Assembly: GCF_017916255.1 (NCBI RefSeq)
Contig: NZ_CP072827.1
Span: forward strand, 3,431,001-3,495,000
Source: Streptomyces mobaraensis NBRC 13819 = DSM 40847
GTDB taxonomy: Bacteria; Actinomycetota; Actinomycetes; Streptomycetales; Streptomycetaceae
Direction: 5' to 3'
DNA length: 64,000 bases
The notes below the pieces were generated by a model. It did no database searches, was not told the origin of the DNA, and saw nothing but the letters and a program-made list of their open reading frames with translations. Below are positions 36,917-46,336 of the stretch, one piece after another. Numbering within the stretch: the first letter of the stretch is position 1; each line of letters begins with the position of its first letter. Made by a program: the position numbers and the translations under genes.

Positions 36917-36930
36917 CACCCGTTCGGGTG
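36917..36930 (+). terminator. Small hairpin after the VOC gene
   Basis: CACCC and GGGTG pair around a GTTC loop 33 bases past the VOC stop. It is short and without a T-run, so weak evidence for a terminator. Confidence 0.35.
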
Positions 36931-36982
36931 ACCGAAATACGTTCACCCTCGCGGGCGTGGTCACACGTTCGACGATCGAGGC

Positions 36983-37768
36983 ATGACCTTCATGGACCTC
37001 GAAGATCCGCGGTACGCCTACATGTTCGGCTTCCTGCAAGCCGACGGACACCTGCACGCGGGCCCCGGACGCAAAGGCCGCCTCAGCGTCGAGATCAGCC
37101 ACCGGGACATCGACATCCTGCACGCCTTCCAGGAGCTCTGCCCGTACCGCAGCACGATCAGGGAGCGCACCAGGAACACGAACTTCGCAGAGAACCACAG
37201 GACCGCCATCTGGACCCTGTGCGCGGAGGAGGCCAGAGCTCGGCTTAACGAGGCGGGCCTTCCATACGGGAAGAAGTCGCGCACCATCGCCCCGCCCAGG
37301 GTGCCCCTCTCTCAGCGCGACTACCTGCGCGGGCTCATCGACGCCGACGGCGCGGTCGGCTTCACCGGCGAGGGGCTGCCGTTCGTCAGCCTGGTCACGG
37401 CGAGCACCGCCGTGGCGACGTTCTTGTGCCGGCACACCAAGCTCCAACTCGGCCTCCACAAGCTGACCAGCCGCAACTCCCGCGACCAGGTCTACAACGT
37501 GATGTACATGCGCGAAGCAGGAGCGGCTGTGGCCGAGCACCTGTACTACCCGGGCTGCTTGGCTCTGCGCAGGAAATCCGTTGCCGCGGCCGAAGTGGCG
37601 GCTTGGAAACGCCCGTCCCACATGGCACCGCCTCGGCAGCGGCGGACCTGGGCACCCTGGGAGGACCAGATCCTTCTGACAGCTCCAACCATCAGCGAAG
37701 CCGCCGAACAGCTCGGCCGGTCGGAGAAATCCTGCCAGCTCCGCCGCTGGCGCCTGCGGTGCCAGTGA
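36983..37768 (+). CDS. Free-standing LAGLIDADG-type homing-endonuclease-like protein
   Basis: The 261-residue protein has two LAGLIDADG-like motifs: YMFGFLQADG at 13-22 and YLRGLIDADG at 114-123, each keeping the acidic residue that binds metal (D21, D122). This is the two-motif monomer layout. The C-terminus (about 221-258, RTWAPWEDQILLTAP then EAAEQLGRSEKSCQLRRW) resembles a SANT/Myb-like helix-turn-helix. No intein or intron hosts it. WhiA is a relative in fold but is longer and lacks these catalytic residues. It converges with rtcB six bases away. The start has only a weak ribosome site. Confidence 0.8.
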   Translation: MTFMDLEDPRYAYMFGFLQADGHLHAGPGRKGRLSVEISHRDIDILHAFQELCPYRSTIRERTRNTNFAENHRTAIWTLCAEEARARLNEAGLPYGKKSRTIAPPRVPLSQRDYLRGLIDADGAVGFTGEGLPFVSLVTASTAVATFLCRHTKLQLGLHKLTSRNSRDQVYNVMYMREAGAAVAEHLYYPGCLALRRKSVAAAEVAAWKRPSHMAPPRQRRTWAPWEDQILLTAPTISEAAEQLGRSEKSCQLRRWRLRCQ

Positions 37769-37774
37769 ACGACG

Positions 37775-38968
37775 TCAGCCCTTGACGCAGACGATCTGCT
37801 TCAGCTTGGCGACCACCTCGACGAGGTCCCGCTGCTGGTCCATGACCTGCTCGATCGGCTTGTAGGCCGCCGGGATCTCGTCCACCACACCGCGGTCCTT
37901 GCGGCACTCCACACCCTGGGTCTGCTCCGCCAGGTCCCGCTCGGTGAACCGCTTCTTCGCCTGGTTGCGGCTCATCCGGCGGCCGGCGCCGTGCGAGGCC
38001 GAGTTGAAGGACGCGGCGTTGCCCAGACCACGCACGATGTACGAGCCCGTGCCCATCGAGCCGGGGATGATGCCGTACTCGCCGCCGCCCGCGCGAATCG
38101 CGCCCTTGCGGGTGACGAGCAGGTCCATGCCCTCGTAGGTCTCCTCCGCCACGTAGTTGTGGTGGCAGGAGATCACGGGCTCGAAGGTCACCTTCGCCTT
38201 CCGGAACTCCCGGCGGATCACGTCCAGCGACAGCGCCATCATGATCTCGCGGTTCAGGCGCGCGTACTCCTGCGCCCAGAACAGGTCGTTCCGGTAGGCC
38301 GCCATCTGGGGGGTGTCCGCCACGAAGACGGCCAGGTCACGGTCGACCAGCCCCTGGTTGTGCGGCAGCTTCCGAGCCTGCTCGATGTGGTACTCGGCCA
38401 GCTCCTTGCCGATGTTCCGCGATCCGGAGTGCAACATCACCCACACCGAATTGTCCGAATCGAGACAAAATTCCCAAAAGTGATTTCCGCCGCCGAGCGA
38501 TCCCATCTGCTTCAACGCCCGATCCCGACGGAATTTGACCGCCTCCGCGATCCCGTCGAACCGCCGCCAGAAGTCGTCCCACGGCGCCGTCGGGAAGCCG
38601 TGCAGGCGGCTCGGGTCCACCGCCTCGTCGTGCATCGCGAAGCCCACCGGGATCGCGCGCTCGATGCGGGAGCGGAGGTGGGAGAGGTCGCCGGGGAGGT
38701 CGTTCGCCGTGAGGGAGGTCTTCACGGCGGACATCCCGCAGCCGATGTCCACGCCCACGGCGGCCGGGCAGACCGCGCCGCGCATGGCGATCACCGAGCC
38801 GACGGTCGCGCCCTTGCCGTAGTGCACGTCCGGCATCACGGCCAGGCCCTCGATCCACGGGAGGGTGGCCACGTTCCGCAGCTGCTGCATGGCGCCGTCC
38901 TCGACCGACGCCGGATCCGCCCACATGCGGATCGGCACCCGGGCGCCGGGCAGCTCGGTGTACGGCAT
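37775..38968 (-). CDS. rtcB: RNA-splicing ligase RtcB
   Basis: RtcB joins RNA 2',3'-cyclic phosphate ends to 5'-OH ends using GTP and Mn2+. The 397-residue protein has DVHYGKGATVGSV, GVDIGCGM (metal Cys), GGNHFWEF, LHSGSRNIG and SHGAGRRMSR, where the histidine takes GMP. No intein interrupts it. GAGGAA precedes the ATG. It stands alone and converges with the LAGLIDADG gene, six bases apart. No archease gene is seen nearby. Confidence 0.94.
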   Translation of the reverse strand: MPYTELPGARVPIRMWADPASVEDGAMQQLRNVATLPWIEGLAVMPDVHYGKGATVGSVIAMRGAVCPAAVGVDIGCGMSAVKTSLTANDLPGDLSHLRSRIERAIPVGFAMHDEAVDPSRLHGFPTAPWDDFWRRFDGIAEAVKFRRDRALKQMGSLGGGNHFWEFCLDSDNSVWVMLHSGSRNIGKELAEYHIEQARKLPHNQGLVDRDLAVFVADTPQMAAYRNDLFWAQEYARLNREIMMALSLDVIRREFRKAKVTFEPVISCHHNYVAEETYEGMDLLVTRKGAIRAGGGEYGIIPGSMGTGSYIVRGLGNAASFNSASHGAGRRMSRNQAKKRFTERDLAEQTQGVECRKDRGVVDEIPAAYKPIEQVMDQQRDLVEVVAKLKQIVCVKG

Positions 38969-39163
38969 GATTTCCTCATTCCCCCATAAACGGTAGATAA
39001 CGCAAAAGCCGGATGAATCCGTGGATTCACGACAGCGGACCAGCGGTGCGGCGGCGCGTGCGGTAGACATTGTGTCCAGCGGCCCCCCAGCCGCGACAAC
39101 CGGTTTTCGGCCCCCGAACGGGCCGGGAGCACGTGGACGAGCGGGCGAAGGGAGCCACGGACA

Positions 39164-40069
39164 GTGCAGCGAAAGGCGCACCGGCTGGTAGCTGCACCGG
39201 TGGCCGGGCTGGCCGCCGCCGTGCTCGCGGCGGGGCTGGCCGGGTGCAGCGGCGGCTCGGGAGGGTCGGGCGGGGACGACGACCCCAAGCCCGGCCTGGG
39301 CGAGTCCGCGGCGCCCGCGGCCGAGCCGGGCAAGTACCACAGCCTCCCCGAGCCGTGCGGCTACGTCAGCCGCGAGACGCTCCGCCGGATGCTCCCCGGC
39401 GGCGGCGAGGACGGCGACCCGGACGCCGAGAAGCTCTACCGCGGGCAGCCCACCATCACGTACGACGCGGACCGCCGCGTCGGCTGCCGGTGGAACCAGG
39501 AGACCCCGGACGGCACCCGCCGGCTGTCGGTCGACTTCGAGCGGGTGGTGTCCTACCAGGCCGGGGTGAGCGACGAGGAGCGGGCGCGGCAGCTGTACGA
39601 CAAGCTGGCCGACGCGGCGCACATCCCCGAGGCGTCGTCGGGGTCCTCGCCGTCCTCCCCGGCGAAGGCGCCCTCGCCGCCGCCGTCCGGCAAGGACAAG
39701 GGCACCCCGAAGGATTCCAAGGGAGCCAAGGACGCCAAGTCCAAGGGCGCGAAGAACGACCCGAAGGCCACCGACGCCTCTTCCCGCCCCGCCGCCACGG
39801 CCACCCCGCCGGCCCGCGACGAGCCGGAGCTGGGCTCCCGGCCGCTGGACGACGTCGGCGACGACGCGTTCGTCAGCGACCGGCTGACGTCCGGCGGCGC
39901 CGATGTGCACCGGGACGTGACGCTGGTCTTCCGCGCCGCGAACATCCTGGTGACGATCGTCTACCACCAGCAGCCCACCGACCGTACGCACGTCCCGGGC
40001 AGCCAGGACCTCCAGGGCAAGGCGCACGGCCTGGCCCGCGAGATCGAGGCCGGGCACTTCAGCAACTGA
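39164..40069 (+). CDS. DUF3558-like lipoprotein
   Basis: The 301-residue protein has a signal peptide with lipobox LAGC (about residue 26), a Ser/Gly/Asp linker, and a domain beginning EPCGYVSRETLRRML with CRWNQ further on, the two-cysteine DUF3558 pattern. A Lys/Ser/Pro-rich insert lies around residues 160-215. It is exported and lipid-anchored; the function is unknown. The start is GTG with GGAG nine bases upstream. The next gene is a paralogue. Confidence 0.85.
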   Translation: MQRKAHRLVAAPVAGLAAAVLAAGLAGCSGGSGGSGGDDDPKPGLGESAAPAAEPGKYHSLPEPCGYVSRETLRRMLPGGGEDGDPDAEKLYRGQPTITYDADRRVGCRWNQETPDGTRRLSVDFERVVSYQAGVSDEERARQLYDKLADAAHIPEASSGSSPSSPAKAPSPPPSGKDKGTPKDSKGAKDAKSKGAKNDPKATDASSRPAATATPPARDEPELGSRPLDDVGDDAFVSDRLTSGGADVHRDVTLVFRAANILVTIVYHQQPTDRTHVPGSQDLQGKAHGLAREIEAGHFSN

Positions 40070-40167
40070 CCCGGCGAGTACCACTCCCTTTTCGGCCGCC
40101 GCCGCGGCCGGGCCGCGTACCGTGCCAGTAGCCCTGTCCGGCCCCGCACCGATTGAGCGAAGGACCC

Positions 40168-40875
40168 ATGCACCGACCAACAGCTCCGCGACTCGCCCGA
40201 CTCCTCGCCTGCGCCGCAGTACCGGTGATGCTCGTCGCCGGCTGCTCGGACTCGGACGGCGGGAAGAAGAGCTCCTCCTCGAACTCCGCCACGCCCTCGG
40301 CCTCCGCCCCGGCCAAGTCCAGCGCCACGCCGCCGGCCACCGCCGGCAAGTACGCCAAGGTCCCCGACCTGTGCAAGGCCATCTCGGCCAAGACGGTCGA
40401 GAAGCTGGTGCCGAAGGCGAAGGACAAGAACGGGCAGCAGCTCACCGGCAGCTGCTTCTGGAACGGCCTGGACAGCGAGGACACCGACAACCAGCAGTTC
40501 CGGTCGGTGAACCTGCACATGATGGCCCTGAGCGGCGACCCGAACCAGAGCTCCGCGGACCGGCGCGCCCAGATCTACGCGGACGGCCAGGTCAAGAAGG
40601 CCACCACCGAGGACGACCCCAAGGACGTCAAGACCACCAAGACCTCGGGCATCGGTGACTGGGCGACGACGGTGACGACGACGACCAAGAAGCAGGACGT
40701 CGAGTTCTCCAACGTCACGGTGGTCGCCCGGACGGCGAACGTGGTGGTGGCGCTGAAGTACAGCGGCGCGGGCTACGAGGGCGCGAAGAGCCCGAGCGCG
40801 GCCGACCTCACCAAGGACGCGCAGGCCGCGGCGAAGGAGGCGGTGGCCTCGGTGCCCGCCGCCAACAAGAAGTAG
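40168..40875 (+). CDS. DUF3558-like lipoprotein, paralogue
   Basis: The 235-residue protein has a signal peptide with lipobox VAGC (about residue 25), a Ser/Ala linker and the same domain: VPDLCKAISAKTVEKL and SCFWNGL carry the paired cysteines. It is more Lys-rich than its neighbour and lacks the long insert. GAAGGA precedes the ATG at 40168 by about four bases. It was probably formed by tandem duplication, now well diverged. A strong bidirectional terminator follows. Confidence 0.85.
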   Translation: MHRPTAPRLARLLACAAVPVMLVAGCSDSDGGKKSSSSNSATPSASAPAKSSATPPATAGKYAKVPDLCKAISAKTVEKLVPKAKDKNGQQLTGSCFWNGLDSEDTDNQQFRSVNLHMMALSGDPNQSSADRRAQIYADGQVKKATTEDDPKDVKTTKTSGIGDWATTVTTTTKKQDVEFSNVTVVARTANVVVALKYSGAGYEGAKSPSAADLTKDAQAAAKEAVASVPAANKK

Positions 40876-40880
40876 CGGAA

Positions 40881-40930
40881 GTACGCGGAAGGGCCCGCTT
40901 CCCCTCGGGGAGGCGGGCCCTTCCGCGTAC
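40881..40930. terminator. Bidirectional terminator between DUF3558 and lysS genes
   Basis: An 18-bp perfect stem (GTACGCGGAAGGGCCCGC with its complement) encloses a 14-base loop that itself pairs CCCC with GGGG. It lies between two converging stops. Confidence 0.85.
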
Positions 40931-40935
40931 GCGCG

Positions 40936-42669
40936 TCAGACGGCGAGCAGCTTGCGCACCCGGTCCGCGCCGACGGCGAGGAGCAGGGTGGGCAGCCGCG
41001 GCCCGGTGTCCCGGCCGACGAGGAGCTGGTAGAGCAGCGCGAAGAAGGAGCGCTGGGCGACCTTCAGCTCGGGGGTGGGCTTGGCGTCCGGCTCCAGGCC
41101 CGCCTGGATCTTGGGCACGCCGTAGACCAGGGTGGTGAGCCCGTCGAGCGACCAGTGCTCGTCCAGCCCGGCGAGGAGCAGCCGCAGCGATTCGCGGCTC
41201 TGCTCGTCGAGGGCGGCGAGGGTCTCGGTGTCGGGTTCGTCGCGGACGATGGTCCGCTGGTCGGCCGGGACCTGGGTGTTGATCCAGTACTCGGCGCGGT
41301 CCAGCCGGGGCCGGGTCTCGTCGAGCGAGGTGACCGGGTTCTCCGGGTCGAGGTCGCTGAGGATGCGCAGCGTCTGCTCGTCGTGGCCGGCGGTGATGTC
41401 GACGACCGAGGCGAGCGTGCGGTACGGCAGCGGGCGCGGGGTGCGGGGCAGCTCGCCGGCGGCGGTGCGGGCGGCGCGGCTGTACGCGGCGGCGTCGGCG
41501 GGCAGCACCGAGCCGTCGGCGACCTTGGCCTCCAGCTTGTCCCACTCGTCGTAGAGCCGCTGGATCTCCTGGTCGAAGGCGATCTTGAAGGACTGGTTGG
41601 GCTTGCGGCGGGCGTAGAGCCAGCGCAGCAGCGGCGCCTCCATGATCTTCAGCGCGTCGCCGGGGGTCGGGACGCCGCCCTTCGACGACGACATCTTGGC
41701 CATGCCGCTGATGCCGACGAAGGCGTACATCGGGCCGATCGGCTGCTCGCCGCCGAAGACCTTGCGGACGATCTGGCCGCCGACGACGAAGGAGGAGCCG
41801 GGCGAGGAGTGGTCGACGCCGGAGGGCTCGAAGATCACGCCCTCGTAGGCCCAGCGCATCGGCCAGTCGACCTTCCAGACCAGCTTGCCGCGGTTGAACT
41901 CGCTGAGCAGGACGGTCTCGGAGTGGCCGCAGACGCAGGTGTAGGCCAGCTCGGTGGTCTCGTCGTCGTACGCGGTGACCGTGGTGAGGTCGCGCTCGCA
42001 GGCGCCGCAGTACGGCTTGTACGGGAAGTAGCCCGCGCCGCCGCCGCTGCCGTCGTCCTCGCTCGCCGCGCCGGAGCCCTCGGCGGCCTCCAGCTCGGCC
42101 TCCTCGACCTTCTTCTGCTGCTGCTTCGGCTTGCCGGTCGCCTTGTCCTTCGTCCGGTACTGGTCGAGGATCGCGTCGATGTCGGCCCGGTGCTTCATCG
42201 CGTGCAGGATCTGCTCGCGGTAGACGCCGGAGGTGTACTGCTCGGTCTGGCTGATCGGGTCGTACTCGACGCCCAGCTCGGCCAGGGACTCGACCATGGC
42301 GGCCTTGAAGTGCTCGGCCCAGTTCGGGTACGCCGAGCCGGCGGGGGCCGGGACCGAGGTCAGCGGCTTGCCGATGTGCTCGGCCCAGGACTCGTCGATG
42401 CCGGGGACGCCGGCCGGGACCTTGCGGTAGCGGTCGTAGTCGTCCCAGGACAGCACGTGGCGGACCTGGTGGCCGCGGCGCCGGATCTCGTCGGCGACCA
42501 GGTGCGGGGTCATGACCTCGCGCAGGTTGCCCAGGTGGATCGGGCCGGAGGGGCTGAGGCCGGACGCGACGACGATGGGTTTGCCGGGCGCGCGGCGCTC
42601 GCCTTCGGCGATGACCTCGTCGGCGAAACGGGAGACCCAGTCGGCCTCGGTGCTCTGAGCCTGAGCCAC
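40936..42669 (-). CDS. lysS: Class I lysyl-tRNA synthetase
   Basis: The 577-residue enzyme charges tRNA-Lys. It is of the rare class I type: the HIGH-like motif is HLGN within [12 protein letters not shown], and the KMSKS-like loop is KMSSSKGG. A zinc-ribbon (CGAC, then CVCG) lies between them. A Gln/Lys/Glu-rich and then Ser/Gly/Asp-rich insert separates the zinc region from the catalytic domain. AAGGAAGGAA lies before the GTG at 42669. It is divergent from argS. Streptomyces usually also have a class II enzyme elsewhere. Confidence 0.94.
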   Translation of the reverse strand: MAQAQSTEADWVSRFADEVIAEGERRAPGKPIVVASGLSPSGPIHLGNLREVMTPHLVADEIRRRGHQVRHVLSWDDYDRYRKVPAGVPGIDESWAEHIGKPLTSVPAPAGSAYPNWAEHFKAAMVESLAELGVEYDPISQTEQYTSGVYREQILHAMKHRADIDAILDQYRTKDKATGKPKQQQKKVEEAELEAAEGSGAASEDDGSGGGAGYFPYKPYCGACERDLTTVTAYDDETTELAYTCVCGHSETVLLSEFNRGKLVWKVDWPMRWAYEGVIFEPSGVDHSSPGSSFVVGGQIVRKVFGGEQPIGPMYAFVGISGMAKMSSSKGGVPTPGDALKIMEAPLLRWLYARRKPNQSFKIAFDQEIQRLYDEWDKLEAKVADGSVLPADAAAYSRAARTAAGELPRTPRPLPYRTLASVVDITAGHDEQTLRILSDLDPENPVTSLDETRPRLDRAEYWINTQVPADQRTIVRDEPDTETLAALDEQSRESLRLLLAGLDEHWSLDGLTTLVYGVPKIQAGLEPDAKPTPELKVAQRSFFALLYQLLVGRDTGPRLPTLLLAVGADRVRKLLAV

Positions 42670-42864
42670 GGCACTTCCTTCCTTACGGTCTGGCATGACC
42701 ATTGTCCCAGACGGCGGCGGGGGGCCGCCGGTTGCCCGGGGAGGCGGGAAAAAGCGCGCGGGGCCTGTGATATCGGCATGGGATACTCGGTGCGACGGCG
42801 CCGTTCTGCCTGCATACGTCGCCCTCAGCACGCACGCCTCCTACAAGGAATGGGCCCGCTTCCC

Positions 42865-44628
42865 ATGGCTTTGGTTCCCTCCCTCGCTTCCACGCTCGAC
42901 CGGCGCATCGCGGACGCGCTCTCGGCGGCCCTGCCGGAGGCCGGTTCCGCCGACCCGCTGCTGCGACGGAGCGACCGGGCGGACTTCCAGGCCAACGGGA
43001 TGCTGGCGCTGGCGAAGAAGCTCAAGGGGAACCCGCGCGAGCTGGCGGGCAAGGTCGTCGAGAACCTGCCGGCGGACGAGCTGATCGCGGACGTCGAGGT
43101 GTCCGGCCCGGGCTTCCTCAACGTCACCCTCACCGACGGCGCGATCCTCAGGACCCTCGCCGCCCGGTACGCGGACGACCGGCTGGGCGTGCCCTTCAAG
43201 GAGCACCCCGGCACCACGGTCATCGACTGGGCGCAGCCGAACGTGGCGAAGGAGATGCACGTCGGCCACCTGCGGAACTCGGTGATCGGCAACTCGGTCG
43301 TCAGGATCCTGGAGTTCGTCGGCGAGAAGGTCGTCAGCCGCCACCACATCGGCGACTGGGGCACCCAGTTCGGCATGCTCATCCAGTACCTGATCGAGCA
43401 CCCGCACGAGCTGGACCACAAGGGCGAGGTCTCCGGCGAGGAGGCGATGTCCAACCTCAACCGGCTCTACAAGGCGTCCCGCGCCCTCTTCGACTCCGAC
43501 GACGCGTTCAAGGCCCGCGCCCGGCGCCGGGTGGTGGACCTCCAGGCGGGCGACGAGGAGACCCTCGCGCTCTGGCAGCGCTTCGTCGACGAGTCGAAGA
43601 TCTACTTCTACTCGGTCTTCGACAAGCTGGACGTGGAGATCCGCGACGAGGACATCGTCGGCGAGTCGGGCTACAACGACATGCTCGCGGAGACCTGCCG
43701 GCTCCTGGAGGAGTCCGGTGTCGCGGTCCGCTCGGAGGGCGCGCTGTGCGTCTTCTTCGACGACGTGAAGGGCCCGGAGGGCAAGCCGGTCCCGCTGATC
43801 GTGCAGAAGTCCGACGGCGGCTTCGGCTACGCGGCGACGGACCTGTCGGCGGTCCGCGACCGGGTGTTCAACCTGAAGGCCGACACCCTGCTGTACGTGG
43901 TGGACAGCCGCCAGTCGCTGCACTTCAAGATGGTCTTCGAGACGGCCCGCCGGGCGGGCTGGCTGGCCGACGACACCAAGGCCGTGATGCTCGGCTTCGG
44001 CACGGTCCTCGGCAAGGACGGCAAGCCGTTCAAGACCCGTGAGGGCGAGACCGTCCGGCTGGTGGACCTGCTGGACGAGGCGATCGACCGGGCCACGGCC
44101 GTCGTGCGCGACAAGGCCGAGAAGGTCGGCCTGAGCGAGCGGGAGATCGTGGAGAACGGCCGGCACGTGGGCATCGGCGCGGTGAAGTACGCCGACCTGT
44201 CCACCTCGGTCTCCCGCGACTACAAGTTCGACCTGGACCAGATGGTGTCGCTGAACGGCGACACCTCCGTGTACCTCCAGTACGCCTACGCGCGGATCCG
44301 CTCGATCCTCCGCCGGGCGGGCGAGGTCGCGCCGGCCGCCCACCCGGAGCTGCCGCTGGCCCCGGCCGAGCGGGCGCTGGGCCTGCACCTGGACCAGTTC
44401 GGCGAGGTCGTCACGGAGGTCGCCGCGTCGTACGAGCCGCACAAGCTGGCCGGGTACCTGTACCAGCTGGCCTCGCTGCTGACGACGTTCTACGACCAGT
44501 GCCAGGTGCTCTCCGACGAGAACGCGCGGGAGGTCGTGGAGAACCGCCTGTTCCTCGTCGACCTGACCGCCCGCACGCTGCGGCAGGGCATGGCGCTGCT
44601 GGGCATCCACACGCCCGAGCGCCTCTGA
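42865..44628 (+). CDS. argS: Arginyl-tRNA synthetase
   Basis: The 587-residue class I synthetase charges tRNA-Arg. It has the N-terminal Add-1 domain, the HIGH motif as [16 protein letters not shown], a C-terminal DALR anticodon domain ([12 protein letters not shown]), and no canonical KMSKS ([11 protein letters not shown] is in that place), as in many ArgRS. The ATG at 42865 matches the family start; an in-frame ATG at 42850 directly follows AAGGA, so the start is uncertain by five codons. Confidence 0.94.
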   Translation: MALVPSLASTLDRRIADALSAALPEAGSADPLLRRSDRADFQANGMLALAKKLKGNPRELAGKVVENLPADELIADVEVSGPGFLNVTLTDGAILRTLAARYADDRLGVPFKEHPGTTVIDWAQPNVAKEMHVGHLRNSVIGNSVVRILEFVGEKVVSRHHIGDWGTQFGMLIQYLIEHPHELDHKGEVSGEEAMSNLNRLYKASRALFDSDDAFKARARRRVVDLQAGDEETLALWQRFVDESKIYFYSVFDKLDVEIRDEDIVGESGYNDMLAETCRLLEESGVAVRSEGALCVFFDDVKGPEGKPVPLIVQKSDGGFGYAATDLSAVRDRVFNLKADTLLYVVDSRQSLHFKMVFETARRAGWLADDTKAVMLGFGTVLGKDGKPFKTREGETVRLVDLLDEAIDRATAVVRDKAEKVGLSEREIVENGRHVGIGAVKYADLSTSVSRDYKFDLDQMVSLNGDTSVYLQYAYARIRSILRRAGEVAPAAHPELPLAPAERALGLHLDQFGEVVTEVAASYEPHKLAGYLYQLASLLTTFYDQCQVLSDENAREVVENRLFLVDLTARTLRQGMALLGIHTPERL

Positions 44629-44632
44629 CGCC

Positions 44633-45070
44633 TCAGCCGGCCGGGGCCGCCGGCGCTCCCAGCTCGAACCAGATCAACTTCCCCACCAGCCCCTGGGGTT
44701 GATCCCGGAGCGCGAACCCGCCCCAGCTGTCGGCACACCGCTGCACGAGGCCGAGCCCCCGCCCCTGCTCGGCCTCGTCGGCGACCGGGGCCACGTCCAG
44801 CGCGGGCATCCGCGGATTGGTGTCCCACACGGCGACCCGCACCCGGTCCCCGTCCCGCCGCACCCGCACGGACGCGGGCCCGTCCGAGTACCGGTAGGCG
44901 TTGGTCACCAGCTCGGACGTCAACAGCTCGGCCGTGTCCGCGAGTTCGAGGAACCCGTGCTCCTCGAAGATGGTGCGGAGGGTGCGCCGGGCGATGCACG
45001 GTGCCATGGGGTCGGAGGGGACCTGGAGCGTGTATTCCCAGTCGTCGGCGAGATCCGGCTCATGACTCAT
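44633..45070 (-). CDS. ATP-binding anti-sigma-factor-like protein (RsbW-type HATPase)
   Basis: The 145-residue protein is a small GHKL ATPase: ELLTSELVTNAYRYS carries the N box, VAVWDTNP the G1 box, and GRGLGLVQ the G2 box. These are kinases or anti-sigma regulators of the RsbW/SpoIIAB kind, very numerous in Streptomyces. GGAGG lies five bases before the ATG at 45070. No partner anti-anti-sigma or sigma gene is adjacent. It converges with argS at a distance of four bases. Confidence 0.88.
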   Translation of the reverse strand: MSHEPDLADDWEYTLQVPSDPMAPCIARRTLRTIFEEHGFLELADTAELLTSELVTNAYRYSDGPASVRVRRDGDRVRVAVWDTNPRMPALDVAPVADEAEQGRGLGLVQRCADSWGGFALRDQPQGLVGKLIWFELGAPAAPAG

Positions 45071-45193
45071 GCACGCCTCCACAGAGTGAGCGATCTGACA
45101 CGCAGAGTAGTCATGTTCGGTTTGCGGACGCCAGGGGTGACCGGTTTCGGGGAGAGACGACCTATGTGGGTGACACGGGGGGTTTGAAACGGT

Positions 45194-45332
45194 GGGTGTG
45201 CCCCGGTCCCGCCCCTTCGCCGATTCCTGGGGGCAAGCCCCCAGACCCCCCTTTCGCGGCTACGCGCGGTTTCGGGGGCGCGGGGGCGCAGCCCCCGCAA
45301 GAAACGGTGAAAGGGCGGGACAGGGGCAACCC
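45194..45332 (-). repeat. MITE-like/REP-like element with inverted ends, carrying repeat copy 2
   Basis: The left end (45194-45222) and right end (complement of 45305-45332) match at about 25 of 29 positions, built on TGCCCC-GTCCCGCCC-TTC. Inside are more hairpins (TGGGGGCAAGCCCCCA). The last 53 bases match the repeat at 9169. It ends eight bases past the hemB stop and could terminate that operon. Confidence 0.65.
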
Positions 45333-45340
45333 CCAAGGCG

Positions 45341-46336
45341 TCAGCCCAACTGCCGCGCAACCTCCGTCGCCCAATACGTAAGGATCATGTTCGCGCCGGC
45401 CCGCTTGATCCCCGTAAGGGTCTCCAGAATGGCCCGCTCCCGATCGATCCACCCGTTCGCGGCCGCCGCCTCGACCATCGCGTACTCACCGGAGATCTGG
45501 TAAGCCGCGACAGGCACGTCCACCGCCTCCGCGACCTTCGCGAGCACGTCGAGATAGGGCAGAGCCGGCTTGACCATCACCATGTCCGCCCCCTCCTCCA
45601 GGTCGAGCGCGAGCTCGCGCATCGACTCCCGAAGGTTGGCCGGGTCCTGCTGGTACGTCTTCCGGTCGCCCTGCAAGGACGACCCGACGGCCTCCCGGAA
45701 CGGCCCGTAGAACGCGGACGCGTACTTGGCGGTGTAGGCCAGGACGGAGACGTCCTCGTGCCCGGTCTGGTCGAGGGCGTCCCGGATGACCCCGACCTGA
45801 CCGTCCATCATCCCGCTGGGGCCCACCACGTGCACGCCCGCATCGGCCTGCACCTGCGCCATCTCGGCGTACCGCTCGAGAGTGGCGTCGTTGTCGACCC
45901 GCCCCTCCGCGTCGAGCACACCGCAGTGCCCGTGATCGGTGAACTCGTCCAGGCACAGGTCGGACATGATGACGAGCTCGTCGCCGACCTCGGCCTTCAC
46001 GTCCCGGATGGCGACCTGGAGGATGCCGTCCGGATCCGTGCCCGCCGTCCCGAGGGCGTCCTTCTTCGCCTCCTCGGGCACACCGAAGAGCATGATCCCG
46101 GAGACGCCCGCGGCCACCGCCTCGACGGCGGCCTTCCGCAGCGTGTCACGGCTGTGCTGCACGACCCCGGGCATGGCCGAGATCGGCACCGGCTCGCTGA
46201 CCCCCTCCCGCACGAAGGCGGGGAGGATCAGGTCGGACGGGTGCAGCCGGTGCTCCGCGACCATCCGGCGCATGGCCGGGGTGGTGCGGAGCCGTCGGGG
46301 CCGGGCCCCCGGGAACGTGCCGTACGTGGTGCTCAA
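45341..46336 (-). CDS. hemB: Delta-aminolevulinic acid dehydratase HemB
   Basis: HemB condenses two 5-aminolevulinates to porphobilinogen. The 331-residue protein has both Schiff-base lysines (AYTAKYAS and [10 protein letters not shown]). The metal region reads [14 protein letters not shown]: cysteine, aspartate, cysteine where zinc enzymes have three cysteines and magnesium types have acids. The TTG start overlaps the hemD stop (TTGA at 46333-46336). It is the last gene of rex-hemA-hemC-hemD-hemB. Confidence 0.94.
   Translation of the reverse strand: MSTTYGTFPGARPRRLRTTPAMRRMVAEHRLHPSDLILPAFVREGVSEPVPISAMPGVVQHSRDTLRKAAVEAVAAGVSGIMLFGVPEEAKKDALGTAGTDPDGILQVAIRDVKAEVGDELVIMSDLCLDEFTDHGHCGVLDAEGRVDNDATLERYAEMAQVQADAGVHVVGPSGMMDGQVGVIRDALDQTGHEDVSVLAYTAKYASAFYGPFREAVGSSLQGDRKTYQQDPANLRESMRELALDLEEGADMVMVKPALPYLDVLAKVAEAVDVPVAAYQISGEYAMVEAAAANGWIDRERAILETLTGIKRAGANMILTYWATEVARQLG

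Noticed and set aside
41155..42864. Apparent ~570-residue upstream extension of argS
   Set aside because: It lies antisense to lysS and is low complexity; normal ArgRS length is reached from 42865.
42670..42864. T-box or other riboswitch between lysS and argS
   Set aside because: I could not find a T-box core or a terminator/antiterminator pair; the gap looks like ordinary divergent promoters.
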